Source: an uncultured Fenollaria sp. (GTDB taxonomy: Bacteria > Bacillota > Clostridia > Tissierellales > Peptoniphilaceae). Taken from it: 13,232 nucleotides of DNA. A model generated the notes under the pieces. The model saw only the letters and a program-made list of their open reading frames with translations. It made no database searches and had not been told where the DNA came from. Below are positions 1-5,791 of the stretch, piece after piece; position 1 is the stretch's first letter; every line of letters starts with the position of its first letter. Location of the stretch: positions 1-13,232 of the forward strand of contig NZ_CAKPYL010000042.1 in the NCBI RefSeq assembly GCF_934202865.1, written 5' to 3'. Both the position numbers and the translations under genes were made by a program.

Positions 1-906
1 ATCTGTACATAAAATAATTCCTATTGGATCATTGTCCATTTCATCATTAACTTCTGCTTTATAATAATTTAAATACATATTAATTTGCACAACTGCTTCT
101 GGCATTAGTTTTCCCGTTTTTAATTCAATTAATACATATGATCTTAAAATCTTATTATAAAAGACCATATCTACATAATAATGTGTATTTCCAAGTGTTA
201 CTCTTTGTTGACTACCTACATACATAAATCCTTTGCCTAGTTCAAGTAAAAAATTTTCTATATGCTCAATTAATGCAGCTTCTAAATCACTTTCTAATAC
301 TGGTTTTTTTTCTGGTATTCCTAAAAATTCAAATACATAAGGATCTTTAACAATGTCACTTGCTTTATTTATTTCATTTCCTTTTAAAGCCAAATCTAAA
401 ACTTTTTCTTTGTTTTCGTCACCAGAGGATAAGAGCAATCTTTCAAAAAGAGATGTTTTAATTTGTCTTTTAAGTTCTCTTACAGACCAATTAGCATTGA
501 TACATTCTTTTTCATAAAAGCTTCTCTTTTTTTTATCACTAATCCCTAGAAGCTCGCAGTAATGCGACCAAGACAATTTAACAGACAGTGTCTGTTGAAT
601 CTTATATTCAATAAAAAATCTTCTCATAAATTGTAAATTTGATATTGAGAATCCCTTTCCAAATTCCTCAGTTAATCTTTTAGACAAAACTTTAAGTAAA
701 TTTTTGCCATATTCTGCTCTATCTGAATGACCTTGTTCATCTTCTATAATGATTTTACCTATTTTCCAGTAAGTTTGAACTAGAATATTATTAACTTCCT
801 TGGCAACTTCGTTTCTTGCATTATTCATTAATTTTTTTATATTGTTTAAAGTATCTTCGTGATTGTCTAAAATATCTTCGTGCATTTTATCTATATTGTT
901 TTTCAT
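1..906 (-). CDS. DUF1016/YhcG-family PD-(D/E)XK nuclease (partial, 3' end outside window)
   Basis: The leftward reading frame is open from an ATG at 906-904 to the window edge (302 codons), so the C-terminus is missing. The N-terminal half is helical and carries the family-like stretch LSWSHYCELL (about residues 109-118). The C-terminal half has a PD-(D/E)XK-like core, with an aspartate in YYVDMVFYN followed by a strand ending in IELKTGK. This is the layout of the DUF1016/YhcG family, whose members are predicted nucleases often found in accessory DNA. The start is supported by an AGAGGTG ribosome site and a good promoter upstream. Codon use (AAA, ATA, TTA, AAT) is much more AT-rich than the GGC/GAC-rich genes to the right, which suggests horizontal acquisition. 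The family call is firm. The cellular role, whether genome defence, repair or restriction accessory, cannot be told from the sequence. Confidence 0.85.
   Translation of the reverse strand, partial: MKNNIDKMHEDILDNHEDTLNNIKKLMNNARNEVAKEVNNILVQTYWKIGKIIIEDEQGHSDRAEYGKNLLKVLSKRLTEEFGKGFSISNLQFMRRFFIEYKIQQTLSVKLSWSHYCELLGISDKKKRSFYEKECINANWSVRELKRQIKTSLFERLLLSSGDENKEKVLDLALKGNEINKASDIVKDPYVFEFLGIPEKKPVLESDLEAALIEHIENFLLELGKGFMYVGSQQRVTLGNTHYYVDMVFYNKILRSYVLIELKTGKLMPEAVVQINMYLNYYKAEVNDEMDNDPIGIILCTD
580..596. repeat. Intragenic copy of the CAGACAG(T/C)GTCTG palindrome
   Basis: AACAGACA, G, TGTCTGTT is a perfect 8+1+8 palindrome within the nuclease coding region. On the coding strand it spells the Q-T-L-S segment just before the LSWSHYCELL motif. 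It matches the 13-bp core of the promoter palindrome at 973-985 except for one central base. Confidence 0.6.
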
Positions 907-937
907 ATAAACACCTCTTAATCTGATTATATTAATA

Positions 938-966
938 ATTATACCATAAAAATTTACTTTTGTTAA
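938..966 (-). promoter_or_regulatory. Promoter of the YhcG-type gene
   Basis: Read on the minus strand, TTAACA (966-961) and TATAAT (943-938) are separated by 17 nt, a near-consensus sigma-A promoter. It lies about 30 nt before the start codon. The palindrome at 970-988 abuts its -35 box on the upstream side, where an operator or activator site could sit. Confidence 0.75.
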
Positions 967-969
967 ATT

Positions 970-988
970 TTCCAGACAGCGTCTGGAA
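970..988. promoter_or_regulatory. 8+3+8 palindrome upstream of the YhcG-type promoter
   Basis: TTCCAGAC, AGC, GTCTGGAA form a perfect 8-bp inverted repeat around a 3-nt centre, 3 nt beyond the -35 hexamer. The core CAGACAGCGTCTG recurs with one change inside the gene itself (580-596), and a diverged relative lies at 1248-1258. A role as an operator or nuclease recognition site is inferred; the symmetry is directly visible. Confidence 0.55.
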
Positions 989-1043
989 TATTTATAAGAA
1001 GAAACTATAAGCAATTTTAATTAAACTGTCTCGATTAACAAAA

Positions 1044-1080
1044 TTGACCCAACCATAATCCCCGCTAAAATTTCTTGAAC
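1044..1080. repeat. Left copy of a diverged direct duplication
   Basis: This stretch starts TTGAC, contains CATAATCCCC and ends CTTGAAC. It aligns with 1273-1313 with small gaps. It ends exactly where the 33-bp array begins, while the right copy ends on the -35 box of the downstream gene. The array thus lies between two copies of one promoter-upstream segment. Confidence 0.65.
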
Positions 1081-1228
1081 AATTGTCGGGTTTGTGGTAA
1101 AAGTGGCAAAAAGAATTGTCGGGTTTGCAGAAAAAGTGGCAAAAAGAATTGGCGGGTTTGCAGAAAAAGTGGCAAAAAGAATTGTCGGGTTTGTGGTAAA
1201 AGTGCAAAATAGAATTGGCGGGTTTGTG
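1081..1228. repeat. 33-bp tandem repeat array, about 4.5 copies
   Basis: Units begin at 1081, 1114, 1147, 1180 and (partial) 1213. Each starts AATTGTCGGGTTTG or AATTGGCGGGTTTG and continues with an AAAAGTGGCAAAAAG-like tail. There are no unique spacers, so it is not a CRISPR. The minus strand is open across it and would encode an 11-residue Cys/His/Phe repeat (KPDNSFCHF-like), but this is a by-product of a period divisible by three: the frame has no visible ribosome site and I do not call it a gene. Copies differ by few bases, which implies recent expansion. Confidence 0.9.
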
Positions 1229-1247
1229 CTGCGATATAAAATTTTCC

Positions 1248-1258
1248 AGTCAGTGACT
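1248..1258. repeat. Diverged third copy of the palindrome
   Basis: AGTCA, G, TGACT is a perfect 5+1+5 palindrome preceded by AAATTTTCCAG. The same 11 bases precede the palindrome centre at 965-975. Relative to CAGACAGCGTCTG the A-to-T change on one arm is mirrored by T-to-A on the other, so symmetry is kept. Confidence 0.45.
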
Positions 1259-1272
1259 TGATTTGAAGTGCC

Positions 1273-1313
1273 TTGACTAAACCACTATAATCCCCAATAA
1301 AATCATCTTGAAC
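1273..1313. repeat. Right copy of the diverged direct duplication
   Basis: It aligns with 1044-1080: both start TTGAC, share ATAATCCCC and TAAAAT, and end TCTTGAAC. The final TTGAAC serves as the -35 box of the next gene's promoter. Confidence 0.65.
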
Positions 1314-1336
1314 TACTTCCCCTGCTGTGTTATAAT
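1308..1336 (+). promoter_or_regulatory. Promoter of the small membrane protein gene
   Basis: TTGAAC (1308-1313) and TATAAT (1331-1336) are spaced by 17 nt. An AGGAGG ribosome site at 1351-1356 and the ATG at 1363 follow. Confidence 0.8.
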
Positions 1337-1362
1337 AAAGTTATAATCAAAGGAGGTTTATC

Positions 1363-1584
1363 ATGAACAACAAGAAGAAGATGACATTTTTGGATTACTT
1401 TATACTAAAGATCATCGTGGCTGGGACTTTCTTTTTATTATATTTGAAGCCAGCTGCTTTTAAAATCCCTGGCGTTGCAACTTATCCAGACGCTCTAATC
1501 ATCTGTAGAGGCGCTGCTCTACTTATGAGTATATTCACAATGAGTCAAGTTTTCGACGCTATTTACAAGGCATCACAAAAATAA
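1363..1584 (+). CDS. Small two-helix membrane protein of unknown function
   Basis: A 73-residue protein that I do not recognise. It begins with a lysine-rich stretch (NNKKKMTF), then a hydrophobic segment at about residues 11-28 (DYFILKIIVAGTFFLLYL), a short loop with proline and tyrosine, a second less hydrophobic segment at about 44-60 (ALIICRGAALLMSIFTM), and a polar tail. The positive N-terminus suggests the ends face the cytoplasm, so it is probably an integral membrane hairpin. It has its own near-consensus promoter and a perfect AGGAGG site 6 nt before the ATG, so it is very likely expressed. It stands alone: no neighbour is close enough for an operon, and a terminator follows only at 1785. 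Its function cannot be inferred from context. Confidence 0.75.
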   Translation: MNNKKKMTFLDYFILKIIVAGTFFLLYLKPAAFKIPGVATYPDALIICRGAALLMSIFTMSQVFDAIYKASQK

Positions 1585-1784
1585 TTAATGTTAATTCGCA
1601 TTAAATTTAGCCCTTTCGCTAGTTTCGAATTATTTTGTCGCTGCGGAGTGCGTTTAGCACACCTCACTCCAAAAAATTCTGTACAACGCGAAATCATCTA
1701 AATTTCTTTGCAAATTAACGAAGTGAACGTCGATTTTATTAAATTTGCGGCCACTCCAAAAAATTCTACATAATTTGTAGCTTA
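1585..1784. other. Non-coding spacer with short repeats
   Basis: I see no gene here. CACTCCAAAAAATTCT occurs twice (1665-1680 and 1753-1768). GGAGTG and CACTCC at 1645-1670 can form a hairpin, and ATTCG/CGAAT bracket 1593-1630. Fragments such as TTCGCATT and AACGAAGTGA also appear in the 9212-9500 spacer, so this looks like debris of the same repeat families. Confidence 0.5.
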
Positions 1785-1820
1785 AAGAATCTTACCATTT
1801 ATGTGTGAGGTTCTTTTTTA
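1785..1820 (+). terminator. Rho-independent terminator upstream of rpmH
   Basis: AAGAATCTTAC (1785-1795) pairs over 11 positions, two of them G-U, with GTGAGGTTCTT (1805-1815). A 9-nt loop separates the arms and a T-run follows. It would stop transcripts coming from the small membrane protein gene. The sequence resembles the terminator after rsmG (9351-9382). Confidence 0.7.
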
Positions 1821-1893
1821 TCCGCAAAACTATTCCATAAACATGGTAAAGGCATTTATTTATCTATTATATTAATATTTTCATAATTTTCTC

Positions 1894-1922
1894 TTGACAA
1901 AGCGCATCTAATTAATTATAAT
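1894..1922 (+). promoter_or_regulatory. Consensus promoter of the rpmH operon
   Basis: TTGACA (1894-1899) and TATAAT (1917-1922) are both perfect and 17 nt apart, as expected for a highly expressed ribosomal protein gene. Transcription should start near 1929, leaving a leader of about 30 nt. Confidence 0.92.
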
Positions 1923-1936
1923 TACTATAGGAGTTT

Positions 1937-1960
1937 ATGTACTATAGGAGGTGTATATAA
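1937..1960 (+). other. Possible 7-codon leader ORF abutting rpmH
   Basis: ATG at 1937 reads M-Y-Y-R-R-C-I and stops at TAA 1958-1960, directly against the rpmH ATG. It is preceded by TAGGAG (1928-1933), part of the 10-bp direct repeat ACTATAGGAG (1924-1933 and 1941-1950). Its two AGG codons are the rpmH Shine-Dalgarno. The site-to-ATG gap of 3 nt is short, so translation is uncertain. Confidence 0.3.
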
Positions 1961-2095
1961 ATGAAGAGAACTTATCAACCTAAGAAAAGACAAAGAAAAG
2001 TTGAACATGGTTTCAGAAAAAGAATGTCAACTAAATCTGGTAGAAATGTCTTAAAGAGAAGAAGATTAAAAGGAAGAAAGAGATTATCTGCATAA
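1961..2095 (+). CDS. rpmH: 50S ribosomal protein L34
   Basis: This 44-residue, extremely basic protein is the standard L34: it starts [18 protein letters not shown] and continues [15 protein letters not shown], with the family's usual length and Arg/Lys/Gly pattern. L34 is a component of the large ribosomal subunit. The ATG at 1961 follows an AGGAGG site at 1946-1951. An earlier in-frame ATG at 1937 ends at a TAA touching the rpmH ATG, so it is not an N-terminal extension. rpmH is followed after 3 nt by rnpA, the classic bacterial pair. Unusually, dnaA is not divergent from rpmH inside this window; the nuclease locus and a small membrane protein lie upstream instead. Confidence 0.98.
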   Translation: MKRTYQPKKRQRKVEHGFRKRMSTKSGRNVLKRRRLKGRKRLSA

Positions 2096-2098
2096 TTT

Positions 2099-2449
2099 AT
2101 GCAAAGGTATTTGAGTTTAAGAAAGAAAGTAGATATTAACAGGGTTTTCTTGTCGAAGAAGAAGGCCTTTAACGAGTCTTTTACGGTATATTACCGCTAT
2201 AATAACCTAGATCACCCTAGGTTTTGTTTTGCTATTAGTAAAAAGTACGGCAAGGCGAATAAGAGGAATTTACTAAAGAGAAGGCTCAAGGCCATCATCG
2301 AGGCGCATCGTGAGGACTTTGATAAGTCTTATGACATTGTGATTTCGGTTAAGCCTACGGTTATTGACTACGATTTCTACAAGATTCGAAAAAGATTTCT
2401 TTCTTTGTTAAGAAAAATAAATGTTTTAAAGGATAAAGCTTATGAGTAG
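2099..2449 (+). CDS. rnpA: Ribonuclease P protein component
   Basis: This 116-residue basic protein assists the RNase P RNA in cleaving 5' leaders from pre-tRNAs. The N-terminal part ([14 protein letters not shown]) matches the family's start, and the central signature is [20 protein letters not shown] (residues about 48-67), corresponding to the conserved RNxxKR RNA-binding helix. VISVKP follows as the next conserved strand. Length is usual. The ATG lies 3 nt after the rpmH stop with no clear ribosome site of its own, so translation probably depends on ribosomes finishing rpmH. The 3' end overlaps yidD by 8 nt. Confidence 0.96.
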   Translation: MQRYLSLRKKVDINRVFLSKKKAFNESFTVYYRYNNLDHPRFCFAISKKYGKANKRNLLKRRLKAIIEAHREDFDKSYDIVISVKPTVIDYDFYKIRKRFLSLLRKINVLKDKAYE

Positions 2450-2657
2450 GATTATGGTAATGTTTGTGCAAATATACCGCTTTGTGGCACATAAGATTTT
2501 TCACAAGAGGCCCAGCTGTATTTTCACGCCAACTTGCTCTGAGTATGCGATAGAAGCTTTTGAGAAATATGGTTTTTTCAAAGGCTTGTATTTATCTGTG
2601 AAGCGTGTGCTTCGCTGTAATCCATGGTCAGAGGGCGGCTATGACCCGCTTGTATAG
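2442..2657 (+). CDS. yidD: Membrane protein insertion efficiency factor YidD
   Basis: This 71-residue protein has the hallmarks of the YidD family: a short amphipathic N-terminus ([17 protein letters not shown]), then the cysteine-containing block [19 protein letters not shown] (residues 26-44), and the C-terminal [11 protein letters not shown]. The three conserved cysteines are present. In other bacteria YidD sits at the inner face of the membrane and helps insertion by YidC, which fits its place 38 nt before yidC. The start overlaps rnpA by 8 nt with an AAGGAT site inside rnpA, implying translational coupling. Confidence 0.95.
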   Translation: MSRIMVMFVQIYRFVAHKIFHKRPSCIFTPTCSEYAIEAFEKYGFFKGLYLSVKRVLRCNPWSEGGYDPLV

Positions 2658-2695
2658 TTTTCCTTTAGGCTTTATTTATCGTAAGGAGGATTTAT

Positions 2696-3403
2696 ATGTT
2701 AGGTAAAATTTTAGGTTACCTTTTTAATTTCATATATGATCAGCTTGCTAGCATGGGCGCTGAGCCTGCAAACTTCTCGTTTTTGGCAATGACTATCATT
2801 ATCTCGACTATTATCGTGAAGTTATTGGTTTTGCCACTACAAATTTCTTCTACTAAGAAGATGAAGAAGACTGCGGACTTACAGCCTAAGGTTAAGGAAA
2901 TTCAAGAGAAGTACGGCTACGATCAACAGATCGCCTCACAAAAGGTTATGGAGCTTTATAGACAAGAGGGCGCGTCAATCACTGGCGGCTGCTTGCCTCT
3001 GCTTATTCAGTTCCCTATCTTGATTGCCTTCTTCCAAGTATGTAAGGATCCGTCAATATACGCGTTTGGCGCGGCTAAATACGCTGCGATGGACAAGACT
3101 TTTTTCTGGATCAAGGATTTAACTTTAGCTGACCCATATTGGTACGGTCTTCCACTGATTGCAACGCTTGTAACGCTTCTAATGAGTGTTACTACGCCAA
3201 GGGTCGGTATGACTGACCAGCAGCAAGCCAAGTCTATGAATATGATGCAGTATTTTATGCCGTTAATGACATTTTTCTTTACAGTTAAATATCCAGCTGG
3301 CCTAGCTTTGTACTGGGCTGTATCAAGCCTATTTGCTGCAATTCAACAGTTTGTACAAAATAGGATCATTAAGAAAGAGGAGGTAATTGTAAGTGAAAAG
3401 TAG
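2696..3403 (+). CDS. yidC: Membrane protein insertase YidC (Oxa1/SpoIIIJ type)
   Basis: The protein (235 aa) inserts and folds membrane proteins, alone or with the Sec translocon. It is the short Gram-positive form without a large extracytoplasmic domain. Membrane segments lie near residues 28-48, 97-116, 150-167 and 186-222, and the charged hairpin KKMKKTADLQPKVKEIQEKYG follows the first. The family's conserved positive charge in the first core helix, an arginine in Bacillus SpoIIIJ, is lysine here (K42 in IIVKLLVLPL). There is no lipobox cysteine near the N-terminus, unlike many Gram-positive YidC proteins; an amphipathic N-terminal helix (LGKILGYLFNFIYDQL) replaces it. A TAAGGAGG site precedes the ATG. 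It overlaps jag by 11 nt. Confidence 0.96.
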   Translation: MLGKILGYLFNFIYDQLASMGAEPANFSFLAMTIIISTIIVKLLVLPLQISSTKKMKKTADLQPKVKEIQEKYGYDQQIASQKVMELYRQEGASITGGCLPLLIQFPILIAFFQVCKDPSIYAFGAAKYAAMDKTFFWIKDLTLADPYWYGLPLIATLVTLLMSVTTPRVGMTDQQQAKSMNMMQYFMPLMTFFFTVKYPAGLALYWAVSSLFAAIQQFVQNRIIKKEEVIVSEK

Positions 3404-4109
3404 ATTTGAAGCAAAGACTATTGAAGACGCTATAATCAAGGCTGAGACTGAACTTGGCATGAGTAGAGACGCCTTCACTGTTGATGTAATAAATGAAGAT
3501 AGTAAAGGTTTTTTAGGTATCGGCGCAAAGGACGCTGTGATTGAGGTTATTTATGAAGAAGTAGCGGAATGTCACTGCGGATGCGAAGACCATGAGCATA
3601 ATCATGAGCATGAGCACCATGACCATGACCATGACCATGGCAATGGCGATGACGCTGAGCATATAATTATATTGAAAAACTTCTTGGACGAGTTCTTTAG
3701 GCTATTTGAGGTAAAGGCTTCGTACAAGATTGATGAGTCTGACGATATGATCAAGGTTTTGATCAATGGTGAATCGTCCGATGATACGTCGAAATTAATC
3801 GGTAAGAAGGGCGCTGTGCTTGATTCTTTGAACACGATAGCGCAAATTCAGCTAAACAAGTCGCTAGCTGAGTTTAAGAGGCTTTACATCGACGTAGGCG
3901 ACTACAGAAAGAAAAGACAAGAAAAAGTTAGAGAGCTTGCTATACAAGGTTGTGAAAGGGCTAGAAAGTATGGTACTAAGGTTTCATTAGAGTACATGAC
4001 TAGCTATGACAGACGTATCGTTCACGAAACCTTAGCAGGTATTGAAGGCGTAAAAACATTTTCTGAGGGCAACGAGCCTCACAGAAGAGTTTGTATCATA
4101 GCGAAGTAA
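3393..4109 (+). CDS. jag: RNA-binding protein Jag/KhpB with a Cys/His-rich linker
   Basis: A 238-residue protein with three domains in order: Jag-N (about 1-55, with the KGFLGIGAKDA signature), a KH domain (about 90-170, GxxG loop as IGKKG at 136-140) and R3H (about 172-238, R207 and H211 in RRIVHETL). KhpB proteins bind RNA and in streptococci regulate cell division and elongation. The linker at 60-83 is unusual: it holds C60, C62, C64 and ten histidines alternating with Asp/Glu, which looks like a metal-binding tract. It is encoded by near-perfect CATGAC/CATGAG hexamers. The start is GTG at 3393 behind a GAGGAGG site inside yidC, so the two genes are translationally coupled. A terminator follows directly. 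The start and family are secure; metal binding is inference. Confidence 0.95.
   Translation: MKSRFEAKTIEDAIIKAETELGMSRDAFTVDVINEDSKGFLGIGAKDAVIEVIYEEVAECHCGCEDHEHNHEHEHHDHDHDHGNGDDAEHIIILKNFLDEFFRLFEVKASYKIDESDDMIKVLINGESSDDTSKLIGKKGAVLDSLNTIAQIQLNKSLAEFKRLYIDVGDYRKKRQEKVRELAIQGCERARKYGTKVSLEYMTSYDRRIVHETLAGIEGVKTFSEGNEPHRRVCIIAK
3594..3640 (+). repeat. Hexanucleotide (CATGAC/CATGAG) repeat inside jag
   Basis: CATGAG, CATGAC and near-copies recur about eight times and encode alternating His-Glu/His-Asp pairs in the Jag linker. Being a multiple of three, gain or loss of units would change linker length without a frameshift. Confidence 0.8.
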
Positions 4110-4111
4110 TT

Positions 4112-4138
4112 AGGAGGCTTTTATAGCCTCTTTTTTAT
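4112..4138 (+). terminator. Rho-independent terminator after jag
   Basis: GAGGCT (4114-4119) pairs with AGCCTC (4125-4130) around a 5-nt loop, extended by a G-U and an A-T pair, followed by TTTTTTATTT. It closes the rpmH-jag operon. Confidence 0.9.
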
Positions 4139-4149
4139 TTATCTTTATG

Positions 4150-4375
4150 TTTATGGCAATGGCCTTGTTTATGGCCTTGCCACGATGACTGAAAATGCTT
4201 ATGTGAATGGCCTTGCCACGATGACTGAAAATGCTATGCTAAGTGAAATTGCTTTAGAAAGTGATTTTACTAGACAAGGCAAAATAGATGGAGAAAGTGA
4301 TTTTACTAAAGAAGGCAAAAATGCTAGAGATATTGATTTTGCTTAACATGGCAAGAATACTAGCCTAATTGAAAA
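4150..4375 (+). repeat. Degenerate 36-bp tandem repeat between jag and mnmE
   Basis: A 36-bp period runs through the spacer. Clear pairs are 4171-4199 versus 4207-4235 (29 identical bases, ATGGCCTTGCCACGATGACT onward) and 4257-4292 versus 4293-4328 (GAAAGTGATTTTACTA shared). A weaker copy starts at 4329. The plus frame shared with jag is open from the jag stop to TAA 4344-4346 and from ATG 4185 would give a 53-residue protein of 12-residue repeats such as NGLATMTENA and GESDFTKE. No ribosome site precedes that ATG, so I treat the stretch as a decayed repeat rather than a gene. Confidence 0.75.
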
Positions 4376-4417
4376 TACATATATATATAAAGGAAAATAG
4401 TATACAAAGGAGAAGAA

Positions 4418-5773
4418 ATGAGAACGATTTGTGCAATATCAACTGCTATGCAGCCGGGCGCCATCGCCATCATCAGGATGAGCGGGGCGGGTAGTTTTGC
4501 TATTGCGAAGAAAATTTTTCGCTCGGCAAGCGGCAAAGACGATTTTAAAAATAAATACATGTACTTCGGCAGGATCTACGACGGGGACGACTTTGTCGAC
4601 GAGGTTCTGATATGCTTTATGAAGGCGCCAAATACCTACACTACAGAGGATATGGTCGAGATATATTCGCACGGCAGTGTAATTAGTCAAAGAAGGATAC
4701 TGAATCTGCTTTTGAAAAATGGTGCGGAACTTGCAGAGCGCGGCGAATTTACGAAGAAGGCCTTTATTGGCGGCAGAATCGACATCACACAGGCTGAGGC
4801 CGTCGCTGACATGATCAACGCCAAGACCGATATGAGCTACAATCTGTCTCTAAAAGCCTTTGATGGATCGGTTCGTGACTTTATTAATGGCCTTGCAGAT
4901 AGCCTTAAGATGCTCATTGCCAATATCGAGGTCGCCATCGATTATCCTGAAGAAGACATCGAGGAGATCAGCTACGAGCGCATCACAAATACCTTGGAAA
5001 GCGTGAAAAATAGCTTAGCTGAGCACATTAGGCGCGCATCTACATCGACTCTAATTAAGGACGGCATAAAAACTTCAATCGTCGGCGTACCAAACGTAGG
5101 TAAATCCTCGCTTCTAAACACATTTACCCGTGAAGAAACGGCGATAGTCTCGAATATCGAGGGCACTACGCGTGACATGATCACCGAGTACATCGACCTT
5201 GAGGGCATTAGCCTTAAACTTATGGATACAGCCGGCATTCGTGAGGCGTCGGACGAAATCGAAAGGATGGGCGTCGCCATATCGAAGAAGGCAATCAAGG
5301 ACGCAGACCTCGTTCTAGCAGTTTTTGATTACTCAAAGCCTATTAGCGAGGGCGATAAAGAGATCATTGATATGGTTCAAGATAAAAAACACATATATAT
5401 ATTAAATAAGGTAGACGAGGGCGAGAATGGCGAGTACTTAGACCATTTCGAGCAAAATGCGAAATATATTTTAACGAGTCTAAAGACTGGCGAAGGCTTC
5501 GAAGCGCTTAAAGACATGATTAAGGAAATGTTTTTAGCGGGCGATATTACTCAAGATGACCTTGTTTACGCAAATCTACGAGAGATGGATCTACTTAATA
5601 AGGCGCACTCAGCCATAAGCGAAGCATTAAACGATGCCGAACATAAACAAGTCTACGATCTACTCATAGTCAACATCAGAGGCGCTCTCGATAGCTTACT
5701 CGAAATTCTTGGCGAGAAGCTCGACAGCGAGATACTTGATAAGATATTCCAAAACTTTTGCATCGGCAAATAG
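4418..5773 (+). CDS. mnmE: tRNA uridine-5-carboxymethylaminomethyl modification GTPase MnmE
   Basis: MnmE acts with MnmG to modify the wobble uridine (U34) of tRNAs that read split codon boxes, using a formyl-folate-derived C1 unit and GTP hydrolysis. The 451 residues match the family's length. An N-terminal tetrahydrofolate-binding domain (TICAISTAMQPGAIAIIRMSG) is followed by a helical domain into which the G domain is inserted: P-loop GVPNVGKSS at 223-231, switch GTTRDM, DTAG at 270-273, NKVD at 330-333. The C-terminus is the family's catalytic FCIGK (447-451). An AAAGGAG site precedes the ATG. No convincing promoter hexamers were found upstream, although the preceding terminator implies a separate promoter. 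mnmG follows after 18 nt. Confidence 0.98.
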   Translation: MRTICAISTAMQPGAIAIIRMSGAGSFAIAKKIFRSASGKDDFKNKYMYFGRIYDGDDFVDEVLICFMKAPNTYTTEDMVEIYSHGSVISQRRILNLLLKNGAELAERGEFTKKAFIGGRIDITQAEAVADMINAKTDMSYNLSLKAFDGSVRDFINGLADSLKMLIANIEVAIDYPEEDIEEISYERITNTLESVKNSLAEHIRRASTSTLIKDGIKTSIVGVPNVGKSSLLNTFTREETAIVSNIEGTTRDMITEYIDLEGISLKLMDTAGIREASDEIERMGVAISKKAIKDADLVLAVFDYSKPISEGDKEIIDMVQDKKHIYILNKVDEGENGEYLDHFEQNAKYILTSLKTGEGFEALKDMIKEMFLAGDITQDDLVYANLREMDLLNKAHSAISEALNDAEHKQVYDLLIVNIRGALDSLLEILGEKLDSEILDKIFQNFCIGK

Positions 5774-5791
5774 ATTAAAGGAAGTGATTTT

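Noticed and set aside
992..1207. Minus-strand frame with an 11-residue Cys/His/Phe repeat across the 33-bp array
   Set aside because: The open frame follows from a repeat period divisible by three. No ribosome site or promoter is placed for it, and the composition is unlike the real genes.
1081..1228. CRISPR array
   Set aside because: The repeats are directly adjacent with no unique spacers, and no cas genes are present.
1817..1826. DnaA box-like TTATCCGCA upstream of rpmH
   Set aside because: It has one mismatch to TTATCCACA and no neighbouring boxes, so it does not support an oriC call.
4185..4346. 53-codon small gene between jag and mnmE
   Set aside because: There is no ribosome site, the segment is a diverged tandem repeat, and it lies just after a terminator with no clear promoter. 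It is listed as a repeat and as a low-interest lead instead.
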